Source: Onchocerca volvulus (taxonomy: Eukaryota; Nematoda; Chromadorea; Rhabditida; Onchocercidae). Taken from it: 64,000 nt of DNA. The stretch's first letter is position 1. Each line of letters starts with the position of its first letter. A program made the position numbers and the translations under genes. Location of the stretch: contig HG738137.1 in assembly GCA_000499405.2 (NCBI GenBank), positions 18,996,603-19,060,602 on the forward strand, written 5' to 3'. Positions 1-14,897 of this stretch are shown here, one piece after another. A model generated the notes under the pieces. The model was not told where the DNA came from. It saw nothing but the letters and a program-made list of their open reading frames with translations, and made no database searches.

Positions 1-10
1 AAATGAATAT

Positions 11-54
11 AAAATGATAGAAAGAGCGCCTTTGTTAGCGCGTGATGATGATGC
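11..54. repeat. short dispersed repeat, copy 1
   Basis: A stretch containing ATGATAGAAAG, then CCTTTGTTAGCGCG and a GATGATGATGC tail recurs at 387-432 in the same orientation. A shorter relative (AGAAAGCGCCTTTATTAGCGC) lies at 13811-13836. The AT-rich sequence after each of the first two copies is also similar (ATAAATTTATAAAATAAAAAA followed by an ACTAAAGGA-like run at about 60-145 and 280-335), so the repeated unit may be several hundred bases long. Family unknown. Confidence 0.6.
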
Positions 55-386
55 GCAACGACTAAAGGAGAAAACTATAAAATAAAAAATTCATAAAATA
101 TAGTGATAAATTTATGAAATAAAAAAGGAAAAAACGATTAAAGGAAAAAAAACGTATTATTATTAATTATTATTTATTAGTTATAATTTATCACTATCAT
201 AATTCATTACTATTTATCATTTAATATTAATTATTATTTATTACGCAACAGTAAAAAAATCAACAATATTAGTAAAACAAATCTAATGATAAATTTATAA
301 AATAAAAAAGAAGAAAATGACTAAAAGAAAAAACTAAGAAAAAAACCCGAGTCGGAGCATTAAACCGCTCCCGTTGACATCCTATA

Positions 387-432
387 CAAAATGATAGAAA
401 GGGCAACCTTTGTTAGCGCGCGATGATGATGC
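387..432. repeat. short dispersed repeat, copy 2
   Basis: Second local copy of the repeat at 11-54, with a few substitutions and one small insertion. It is followed by a purine-rich direct duplication: 531-590 and 610-662 share AGAAAGATGGGAGA-like and CAGAAAAAAAG.TAGGCGGA blocks. No coding potential was recognised between 1 and 760. Confidence 0.6.
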
Positions 433-888
433 ACACTTATTGGCGCGCGACGGTCATCACATTGAACCCCAGTTTAATTTCTATTATTATTGCTAACCGC
501 ATCTTATTATTGTTAACCGCATCTATTACCCAAGCAGAAGAGAGAGATGGGGGAGGGAAAAGGAGAATGGCAGAAAAAAAGATAGGCGGAGGTCAACCGT
601 ATCTTTTATTCAAGTAGAAAGATGGGAGAAAAAAGGAGAGTAACAGAAAAAAAGGTAGGCGGATCCAATAAACTCCACCTCCTCACCTATTTTCAGTTGT
701 CACGGACGTGACACGTGAAAAAACGTAACCATATTAACTCATAAAGAAGGTCGGTTGGAGTAGAAGGCTGTGTTAAAATTTGAAAAAAATCGGTTGAGAA
801 TTTACTATAGATCGAGCGTAGGTAACAGGTTGGATTTACATTTATATATATATATAGATTTTATACTATTCCAACTTATTATTTGCAG

Positions 889-2875
889 GATACCCGCACG
901 TTGGAATCTTGCATTAAGTAGTACTGCAACAAACTATCCAGTTTTAATATTTTCTCATGGCCTAGCTGCATGTCGCAACTTTTATTCAATTTATTGCTCA
1001 TCATTGGCAAGTCATGGTTATGTTGTAGCAGTTGTTGAACATAGGTAATTCATGTTGTTTGAATGAAAATAATAAAGTAATACGAAATTTATTGTATTAC
1101 TACAATAGTAGTTGAAAGATAGTGCTGCAGTTTCACAAAAACTTGCAACATTGACCTCTCTTCCCATTAAATTTTTAAAATTCTTCGGTAAACCGACTTG
1201 AACTTATAACTTTTCAGAGATCGTTCAGCTTGTTGGACGTATAAATTGGAAATTGATAATACGACAGGAAGGAGAATAGAAATGCCGGTAAAATTTCGTA
1301 AACTTATGCCAACCGAGGACGAATTCCAGTTACGAAATAGACAAGTTTGTAAATTTCCTCCTTGTTTATTAAATCTGTTGATAATGATTTGAACTGAATT
1401 TCACATAAGCCAAAGAAATGTACAAGAGAAGAAGCAGGCAGTCGATAAATGAAATTGATGCTAATGATTCGGTAAAAATATGAAATTCAATAGAAATACG
1501 AACCCCATAACGTGAATTAGACTTCTGAACTAAAAATAAACCTATAAACCTGTCAGTTTTGTTAAGCTTTTTTTTTATATAAGCTTAGCAAAAAAAAGGT
1601 TAGTCAGATATCACTTCTCTTTGAGTAACTGATTGAAAAGTACTATTGCATTGAAATAATTATTTTAAAATAAAATAGCGGAATTCTTTCAGCTTCAAAA
1701 ACGAGTAGCGGAATGTATTAAAACATTACACATACTGGAAGAGTTAAATCTGGGACAGCATAATTCGGACCAACAAACTGGAAAAAAATTATTGCTGGGA
1801 AATGATTTTGTATGGTCACAATTCAAGGTTTCTCATAATTATAATGTTATGCATAAGTTTCATTTAAATTCGTTCGCAAAACAATTTCTCCAAATTTTAA
1901 TTTAGTTTTATTTATGCAAATCAGTATTTTTTATAGATTCTCTAATTTTAGATCAATTTCGAGATTTTCGGAAAATTTATAAGTTTTGCTGGATTTTCTA
2001 AAATATGTGAAATGATTTATAGGGTCGATTAGATACGGAGAGGATATTTATTGCTGGTCATTCATTTGGTGGTGCAACAGCTATCGCAACAGTAGCAGCT
2101 TTACCTGCTAATTTTTCTGTAAATTATTTTTCTAATGAGATGAAATTCTTACTTTTAATGAATCGAAGTTAAATATACCCTAATTCTTCATTTTCAGGCT
2201 GCCGTAGTACTCGACGGATGGATGTTTCCCATTGATAAGGAATTGCTTACACGTGTTCGACAACCTGTTTTGTTTATGAACACAGAAAAGTTTCAATCGG
2301 AAGCAAGCATAAAATATATGTTGCAAGTCGTCAAAAATTCAAGGCACAGCGTTTTACTTACACTTAAGTATGTCTAAAAAATTTTGAAACATGATTCAAA
2401 TTTTCAGATTTTAAGAAGAAAAATTAACGAAACAGAAAGAAAATTAAAAAAGTCAATGTGGTAAATTTTTCTAGTGTGGAACACATGGAAGTTACAATAT
2501 TTTACAACATTTTTAGAATAACTTTCTAATTAAATATTTTCATGAAATATCACTTGAAATTAGAAAAATATGGAAATAATCATATGCAACAGTTATCAGA
2601 CATCGAAAAACGATTGCTTTTAATAAGAGATTGAGACAGTTTTGAATTTCAGTGGAGCCTTGCACCAGTCTTTCACGGATTTTCCTATTTTGATTCCGAA
2701 AAAACTCAGAAGATTTTTAAACTTAAAAACTTTACGTGATCCGAAGCAGTATTCCGAAACAGTGATTGAATTAACTGCGCATTTCTTGAAATCTTATAAT
2801 GAAGACTTTCGTGCCGCTCTTCCTAGTTTATTGACATATAAAAATATCATCACTATAGGAGCGAAATTTCCTTGA
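889..2875 (+). CDS. platelet-activating factor acetylhydrolase (plasma/Lp-PLA2 type), 5' end incomplete
   Basis: Serine lipase that removes the sn-2 acetyl group of PAF and short oxidised acyl chains from phospholipids. Six exons close in phase: 889-1044, 1218-1344, 1693-1827, 2023-2118, 2198-2367, 2653-2875, giving about 300 aa. Family landmarks in order are YPVLIFSHGLAACR (oxyanion region), GHSFGG with the nucleophilic serine (exon 4), LDGWMFP with the catalytic Asp (exon 5) and LHQSFTDFP with the catalytic His (exon 6). The N-terminal portion of the family is missing. A likely upstream exon ending at 817 or 821 encodes KNRLRIYYRSS, like the family LRIYYPS block, but neither possible donor fits the phase of the 889 exon. 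The true start is therefore unresolved and may involve a frameshift, an unseen exon or an assembly error. The family assignment is secure. Confidence 0.87.
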
Positions 2876-3418
2876 AAATCAGCAATATTCCCATAAATGT
2901 ACGTTTTTACGTCTTCTTTTTTGGAATCTATTTAATCTTCAACCTACCTGTATGAATTCCAGTTCTTGCTTGCTTCACTTGCAACATTTATTTAATCTTT
3001 GCCTATTTCACCCATATAAAATCCATTTATTACTTGCTTCCTTAATAGGTGCATAAATTCGTTGTGAACATGAAAAAAGATCCTCAGTATTCTGCAGAAA
3101 GAATGCTGAAATGTGAAATCAGGCTTAACCCATCTGAAATTATATTATCTGGAATTATTAGGCGGTACTATATCGCTTTTTTTTTAAAACAACTATTATT
3201 TCTTTCTTTATCTTTTTTTGCTGATACTAATTTTAAAATATTTCACTCAGTTCATCATTTAGTCCAACTATTAGTGATTTATTCGACAGAAATCAAATGT
3301 TTTCATCCATACTATTTAAACAATATATCTATACTTGCTCAAGATAGCGGGTTATATTTTCCTTAGCATACGTATACTGTTGCGCGAAAACATGAATAAA
3401 TCTTCTTTAATAAATTGT
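2876..3418. other. convergent intergenic spacer
   Basis: Lies between the stop of the PAF acetylhydrolase (+) and the stop of the Gemin7-like gene (-). An open frame at 3049-3366 (+) follows an acceptor-like TTAATAG but matches nothing recognisable and becomes hydrophobic and low complexity. I treat the spacer as 3' flanks of the two genes. Confidence 0.5.
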
Positions 3419-4014
3419 TCATTGATTGGGAGTTTTGAAATTTGACAGTTCACTTAAATCACTGGTTGAAATAGTGATTGTATCATTCATCCTCAAGATG
3501 GCATGATCGATCATACCGATTGGTGTGACCAATGAATCAACGACATAGTGCGACTGGTCTGCCTTTACTGCATTGAATTTGCCAGTCACATAAGTACGTT
3601 CGTGCATGTCGAGTTCCACCTGAAGTCATGTCCAAAATAATTCTTTGTGTTGATCATGATTTAATCCATTCAAGGTAATAAATCAACAGATTTTTTTCTT
3701 TGAAGCATCCAAATTCGGCCAATTTCTTGCTTGTCTTGCATAAGACTAGAGTGCTATTAAAGCTGAAGAACGATAATGCTTCTACATTCCGTACAAAAAT
3801 GGTATGGATATAAATCTAGGTTCTTAGCCTAATACAATAAATGCATTTATGTTGTATCGACCTTTCCAAAATGAAAAAAGCAAACCTGTTTGCCTCCCAA
3901 AAAAGACATAAGTCTCAGAAAACGTTCTCTTAGTTCAGCTCTTTGTTTCTGATCCAAATTTTCATGTTCCTCAGCAGACTCATCGCAAGCCGGACTTTTC
4001 TTTTCTTCTACCAT
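3419..4014 (-). CDS. Gemin7-like protein of the SMN complex
   Basis: Small Sm-fold protein that pairs with Gemin6 in the SMN complex, which loads Sm rings onto snRNAs in the cytoplasm. Two exons, complement(3886..4014) and complement(3419..3619), join in phase 0 to give 109 aa; the human protein is about 131 aa. Exon 1 ends in RERFLRLMSFLGGKQ, matching the RERYLRSLL...G block of Gemin7. Exon 2 carries TPIGMIDHAILRMNDTI, matching the conserved TPIG...LLR..D.I end of the Sm2 motif. The ATG lies 2 bases after TTTCCAG, a likely trans-splice site. The gene is downstream of the L23a gene on the same strand with about 500 bp between coding ends, so co-transcription is possible. Not a canonical Sm/LSm protein: the order of blocks fits Gemin7 better. 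Confidence 0.8.
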
Positions 4015-4516
4015 CGCTGGAAACATCGATTACCACTCCCTACCTTAATTTTTCAAAAATTTAATCGATCCCGAGTGGATACGCAAACAGCCAGGCAGTT
4101 ACGAAGCAGAACTGAACCAGCTTCTGCTGACAGAGACGCATTTACGAATGACAACTTAAATCAACGAATTAACAGCTTGGTTTATATTTCGTTTAATTTT
4201 TAAAATTTTTATGGAAGTCTAAGACTACGCGATATCATCGCAGCGGACTAATCGCAAAGAATTTCCGTGATGTCCCGCCACTTCAATCCCATTTTCTTTT
4301 ATCAAAATTAATAAATTTTAAAACTATTTGACAAGAACCTATTTTTTCATTCCTGAGGAATTTATCATTCTCTTCCCTGACCGATGAATTGAATAATGAC
4401 TGCATGAAGCAAATGAAAAACTTGAAAATTCCACAGATTGTGAAACAACACACCATTTATTTCATTTTATTCATGTATAAAAACAATAACGAATTGCACA
4501 ATAAGCGCTTAATACT

Positions 4517-5298
4517 TTAAATAATGCCAATTTTATTTGCAACGTCTAAAGCGTCATAATCTGGTGCTAGACGTACATAAGCCTTCTTCTCGTGATTAGG
4601 CGTTACCAAAGTATTCACCTATAATCAAACATCATCGTATTATCAACAATATTAATCGTTCTAATACTTTAACTGCAATAAAGTAATAACTGCAATAAGT
4701 ACCTTCTGCACATCAATATTGTAAAGTTTTTTGACAGCTAATCGTATTTGCGGCTTATTCGATTTGATATCAACAATGAAAACCAGAGTATTTGTGTCTT
4801 CGATCTTTTTCATTGCCGATTCGGTTGTCAATGGGTGTTTAATGATAGCATATGCATCAAGTTTTTCACGCCTAGGAACGGATTTTCGTGGATAACGAGG
4901 CGATCGTGGTAGAGTTAGTGTACGCGGTCTATGGAAATGCACAGATGTTCTGACCTGAAATGACGCAAAAACTAACAAAAGAAGTAATTTTTCGTCCATT
5001 TAAAATAATGGATTACTCGAAATATAGGGAAAACTGTTTAAATATGTACCCCTTTCTTATGGACTTTGAAATGTCCTTTGGCAACTTTCTTCTTAGCATC
5101 TAAAGCCTTCGCTGTTTTTGGCTTACCAGTTCCTGCAAATCGATTAAAAAATAACGAAAAAAAAAAAAGTAATATCAAGCTAAGCAAACAATAGATGGAA
5201 ACATTCCCAAAAAAAAGAAAAAAAAAAGAATAAAGCATACCCTTTTCTCCTTTATCTGATCCAACGGTACCTTTTTTCGAAACCTGCTTTGGAGCCAT
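4517..5298 (-). CDS. rpl-25: 60S ribosomal protein L23a (uL23)
   Basis: Large-subunit protein near the peptide exit tunnel, a docking site for SRP and other nascent-chain factors. Four exons, complement(5241..5298), (5050..5132), (4703..4954) and (4517..4618), close in phase to 164 aa. Near-invariant blocks are visible: [38 protein letters not shown], then [13 protein letters not shown], and the C-terminus [20 protein letters not shown] followed by II and stop. The basic N-terminal extension ([10 protein letters not shown]..., then [20 protein letters not shown]) is typical of eukaryotic L23a. An acceptor (CTTTCAG) lies just upstream of the ATG, consistent with trans-splicing. The symbol follows C. 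elegans usage for L23a. Confidence 0.96.
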
Positions 5299-5930
5299 TT
5301 TATTTAGACCCTGAAAGCATTCTTTCAGCGTTTTTAAATCAGATGCATCTTGAAATCACATGCAAAACTCAAAGACTTGCACAGTTCCCAGAACTTGAAA
5401 AATTTCAGTAGAAACTAAAAAGTGACAGTCACATGATAATCATACAATTCCTGACTCCATGGCCATTACCAGCAGAAAATTTAAACAAATATTTTTTTGT
5501 TGCTTTTGAAGCAATTCAAATCAAAGTACATACTTTACAATTTTTGTAATTTATTTTCAACACGGATAATTTATTTTATTGCTGTAATAGTAAATGAATG
5601 TAATAGAGTTATCAAATTTTAGCAAATACTTGCAAAAATGTAATATGTTTTGAACAAACTTGGTGGATATTCCAAATTATTCACAAGTAAAAACATGGAT
5701 ACACAAAATTAATCAAAAAAGAGATCACCTCCAAATATGAAATATGAAATAGCAAAGGAAAATGACGCATACATTTAGATATGGGTGTGAGTAATCTTGG
5801 AATAATATTACAAATACTTAATTTTAATTATAAACTGCATTATTGCATCATTAATTATTAAAACTATAACTTACTAAAAAAAAAGAAAAATTTTCATTAC
5901 ATAAATGAAAAAAATTTGATTCTACACCCG

Positions 5931-11065
<5,135 letters not shown>

Positions 11066-11337
11066 ACAACAGTACCCCAGACCATAAAAGCAATCTCTTT
11101 CAATCCTACACAACCCAAAAACCGTCCAGTCATCGTGATACTTCCAAAGCTTGCCTGTCATGACTCGAAAACTCTTGTCCCATTTGTGTATATGAAAACA
11201 AAGTAAATTTCCAACAACCATTTAGCTTTGATATTATTTCTATTAGTATTGAGCAATATTAGTTGTCCTCTTCGCTAATATCCCTTGGTTATATTTTATT
11301 TTGACTACTGCACACTATTCTAATAGAATAAGTAATG

Positions 11338-11415
11338 TGTCGCCGTATTTTCCTCGTCGCCAGATATGTCGCCGTGTTTTCCTGATCGCCAGATATGTCG
11401 CCGTGTTTTGCTTGA
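11338..11415. repeat. 29-bp tandem repeat, about 2.7 copies
   Basis: Units beginning TGTCGCCGT.TTTTCC and ending CGCCAGATA start at 11338, 11367 and 11396; the third is partial. The units are GC-richer than their surroundings. Confidence 0.85.
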
Positions 11416-12148
11416 CTTCTATTTTCTCAATCTTCTCAATATATGAAACACAAGAACGTGCATATGAAACTCACATACTCAATAAATCAATTTGTTATTT
11501 CCATCTATATTTCTTCCAACTTTAGAACACAGAAATTATGATCATTAAACGCTATACTGCTTTCCGTTTATTTTGACACACATCCCGATTTATATAGACA
11601 GGTATGTCAATTAATAAGTAATCAAGGAAGAGTAATAAAAATGCATATTTCATCGTCGTCATCAATATGATGAAAACGGAAGCAATATACTTAATGACTG
11701 TAATATCATTGTAATCATTCATTCTTATGTGAATTTAATATAGCATTAATTCTTCAGCTCAGTGCTATTTTCTTGCTGTCTAGTTTTAAAAAATGTTACA
11801 TGAAATAAAAAATGATCTCAAGAAGCATTTAATTAAAATACGATGAAGGAATTGAAGTTTGATTCTGTTCTTGAAAGTAATGTCATGTCTACTAAGTCAT
11901 CGGCACATTTATTTCTTGTAAAAGTCTTACGAGCGATCGACTGCAAAATGCTAATATTCTAGAGCCAGATCTTTACCTATAATGAGTGGATATCTTTATG
12001 CTCTCAGATCGATCAATGCTCGATTCCATAGCGCTTTCACAGTTTTAGCTCTTTTGAAGGTAGAATTTCAGTAACAAAAGAATCTCTTTGCATATCAGAA
12101 GACAAATCAATATTTTCTCCGCTGCTGTGAAAGTGTGTTCCAAAAAAC

Positions 12149-12446
12149 TTGGATTACTTTTAGCCAGTTGCAAGTGATGTGTTTTCTGATTATTTTGATA
12201 TTCTTTCCAGTTGTTTTCGCTTGTAACTGCAATCATTAATTTTTGACCTCTGAAAATTCAGGTGCTTTATATCTATTTGCTTTCTAAAATGTAATATTTT
12301 TTCTTCTCTCTGTGAAATGTATTTACTTGGATTGATTTTAGTCAATTCCAAGTTTTCTGATTATTTTGATAATCTTTCCAGTTCTTTTCACGTTTAACTG
12401 CACTTATTAATTCTTAACTTCTGAAGATTCAAATGTTTTATACCTA
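12149..12446. repeat. diverged direct duplication, unit about 120 bp
   Basis: 12149-12274 and 12326-12446 share blocks in the same order: CTTGGATT, TTTTCTGATTATTTTGATA, TCTTTCCAGTT.TTTTC, AACTGCA, and a CTCTGAAAATTCA / CTTCTGAAGATTCA block. They look like an old local duplication, not an active element. Confidence 0.7.
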
Positions 12447-14117
12447 GACTTCACAGTTATTATCCATATTAAGCAGTACTACTGAAATATTTTCCATCTG
12501 AATCCGAACTTTTTCTTCATTCACATAACATAAAGTAAGTTAACTTATGCATTTTTCCCACAAAGATTGATTTCTTTATGTTGTCATCTTTATAAAAAAA
12601 AAAATCTTTGCTCTTCGGAAAGTATTGTAACCACTAATGGCATGCTAGATCAATAATTATCTTTACACATTGCAGTTTTTAAACAGATTCATCAACAGAA
12701 TCTTCTTAAGAATTTTACCGACAGCTTTAAGAAGTTTCAATATTTTATTCTTGGTAATTTCACATATTTGTTCATCCTGCGACATAATAATTATTCCTTT
12801 TTTTTAATAAAAGAATTGATTAATTAATTGCGGCAGTTAATGGATGTAAAATTTGTTGATCTATTCGATAATCTGAAACACAAACTTAATAATTAATTCT
12901 TTAATGAATGCTAAAGAGAGTAAGTAATCTTTGACTGAACTTTCAAAAACGACAGTAAAATCGCATGTGAAACTATTCTTCTCAGCCTAATATCATATTT
13001 GAATTTAATTATCTTTTCGAACGAGATATCTTTGCGAGTCATTTAAGTGTGTTCTTCCTGAGTGAATTTAATAATCGCCCATTTTCAATCTTTTCTCTAT
13101 TTGCACCGATAAATGAATTCAATTTGAAAAATACATCCTCTCCTTACACTTAACATAATGCATGGCCGCAGCTACTTGAAATTGACCTTTAGCAATGAAT
13201 CTTTCCAATGGGATTGGAAATGATAAGTTGGTTACGGTAATTGGATTTGTTTCATCATTTTATTATTATTCAATTATTTAGTGATATCTCCAGTATGAGG
13301 GAGAATAAATTTTGGCTCATTCAGTTTAAGAATTCTTACCAGTTCTCTTACGATTATTGGCGTTTTGACCTTGGGCTCATACTCTCAAGCATTTTCCACG
13401 TTGTTCTTTTCTGATTATGCAATCTAATATCTTTCCGAATCTTCTCTTCCCATCAAGCAATATTTATTGAATGATCTCATCTTGTTGATTTTTTTTGACC
13501 GTGACAATGATTGAGAGTTCTTGTTTCTTATCGTATTGTTATCCAAAACTTTGCGGTATCTTAAACTTGGGCAATTAAATCTTTATAACGAAAAATAGAT
13601 AATATAACAACGGACGTAACATTTACAATATCAACCAGATCAATGAAGCAATTTTAATGACGATATCGTAATCCAAAAGAAAGAGCAGGACTAAATTAAG
13701 CCTGACATATTCAACCATACGACCTTGTGGTAGCATATCCTTTGAAATGATCTTATGCCCAGGACCCTCTTCATATTTATAGAGGAAGGATCCTGATAGA
13801 ATTTGGTCTATTAGAAAGCGCCTTTATTAGCGCATGAGTGTTTCTTCATTCAACAAGAGATATATTTAAAGAAAAAGTCAGTTATTCTCCGATATTCCTT
13901 GCGATTTCAGCGACACATCTACAACATTCTAATATCTCTCCGAAATCTTATATTTCGATCGCAATTCAAAAGATATGCCGAAGAGAGATTGATAGATTTT
14001 CACATGGATTGCTAATAGAAAATATGAATCACTGATTCATAGCTAGTGATTATTTTTATTTCGAGAGATTTGGAATTTGCTTTTGGCTTATTAGCAGTTC
14101 TCGAAGAAAGCTTTCAG

Positions 14118-14642
14118 GAATGATGAAATCAACAGTGCAATATGAATGGGGAATTATTGTTTTTGGCGAAAGCAACAAACAGAGAATCACACACGAAATG
14201 ATGCGGTACGTTATTTACATGGATTATCAGAGATTGCAGTACAAACCAATTGTATTGGAGTAGTAGTGTGGGATTCAAGGTGTTGTCGAGGTGGGGATGA
14301 ACGTTGGTGTGGGATATGTCTGGATCGAGTATGGATGGAGACCATTTCTTTTCTTTTCTTGTTTCATAACAGTTTTGAAACACAAAATTTATAAATAGTA
14401 TTGATAAACTCTTAGTAGAGTAATACTTGCAAGTCAATGATATAATTCTTAAATTGTCATTTTTAGTTCTTTCGCGGATGTATTTCGCCAGAAAAGTTCC
14501 AAGTTAGGATTAAATTTGGTGCATTCACCGTCGTTTCTATTTACCAAAAATGTGGCAATGGCGCAAAGGGAAGTAGAAGAATGGTATGAAGAACTGGAAT
14601 CGGACAAAGATGAGATACTTGTAGTGTTTTTCAATGATAGCG
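14118..14642 (+). CDS. Argonaute MID-domain-like exon pair just upstream of ZNFX1
   Basis: Two exons, 14118-14205 and 14467-14642, joined by a GTACGT...TTTTTAG intron with matching phase, encode about 86 aa. The segment starts MMKSTVQYEWGIIVFGE and continues THEMMRSFADVFRQKSSKLG, a Pro-containing linker (HSPSFLF) and a helix leading to DEILVVFF. Order and spacing follow the Argonaute MID domain: WAI..F, then SF...L...(A)G, then a P-containing strand, then VVVI. It stops before the Y...K...TQC pocket that binds the guide 5' phosphate. The ATG lies 2 bases after TTTCAG, as in trans-spliced first exons. The donor at 14642 is in phase with the exon at 14898, from which the helicase frame continues. 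Either this is the true N-terminus of the ZNFX1 gene or it is a remnant of a WAGO-type Argonaute. No PAZ or PIWI exons were found nearby. Confidence 0.5.
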
Positions 14643-14897
14643 GTATTCTACTTTTTTTGTGCCTTCTAGGAGAAATTTATAAAATAATTTGAATGTGGTT
14701 GGAGTTGACTTGAATCATTAGAAATGAGTTTCGAATGGAAGGTATTTTTTAAACCCAATTCGGTATGAGCTCTTAATATTGGTGTTTCATTTTATGGTAA
14801 ATATTATCAATGAAAATCAGAGAAAAAAAAAGAGTTGACACTTTTTTTTCTCATTTTACTCGATACTTTTAGACTTTTGAATGTTATTTCTGCTCAG

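Larger units (their letters stand above)
11066..14117. other. intergenic, no gene recognised
   Basis: AT-rich divergent spacer between the 5' ends of the gliotactin-like gene (-) and the ZNFX1 locus (+), so it should hold both promoters. It contains a 29-bp tandem repeat (11338-11415), a diverged direct duplication (12149-12274 and 12326-12446) and a short dispersed repeat (13811-13836). Short open frames here show no recognisable protein features. Confidence 0.6.

Noticed and set aside
3049..3366. Open frame of about 105 codons (+) after the PAF acetylhydrolase, preceded by an acceptor-like motif
   Set aside because: No family similarity, hydrophobic low-complexity second half, and the PAF acetylhydrolase already ends with its conserved C-terminal part.
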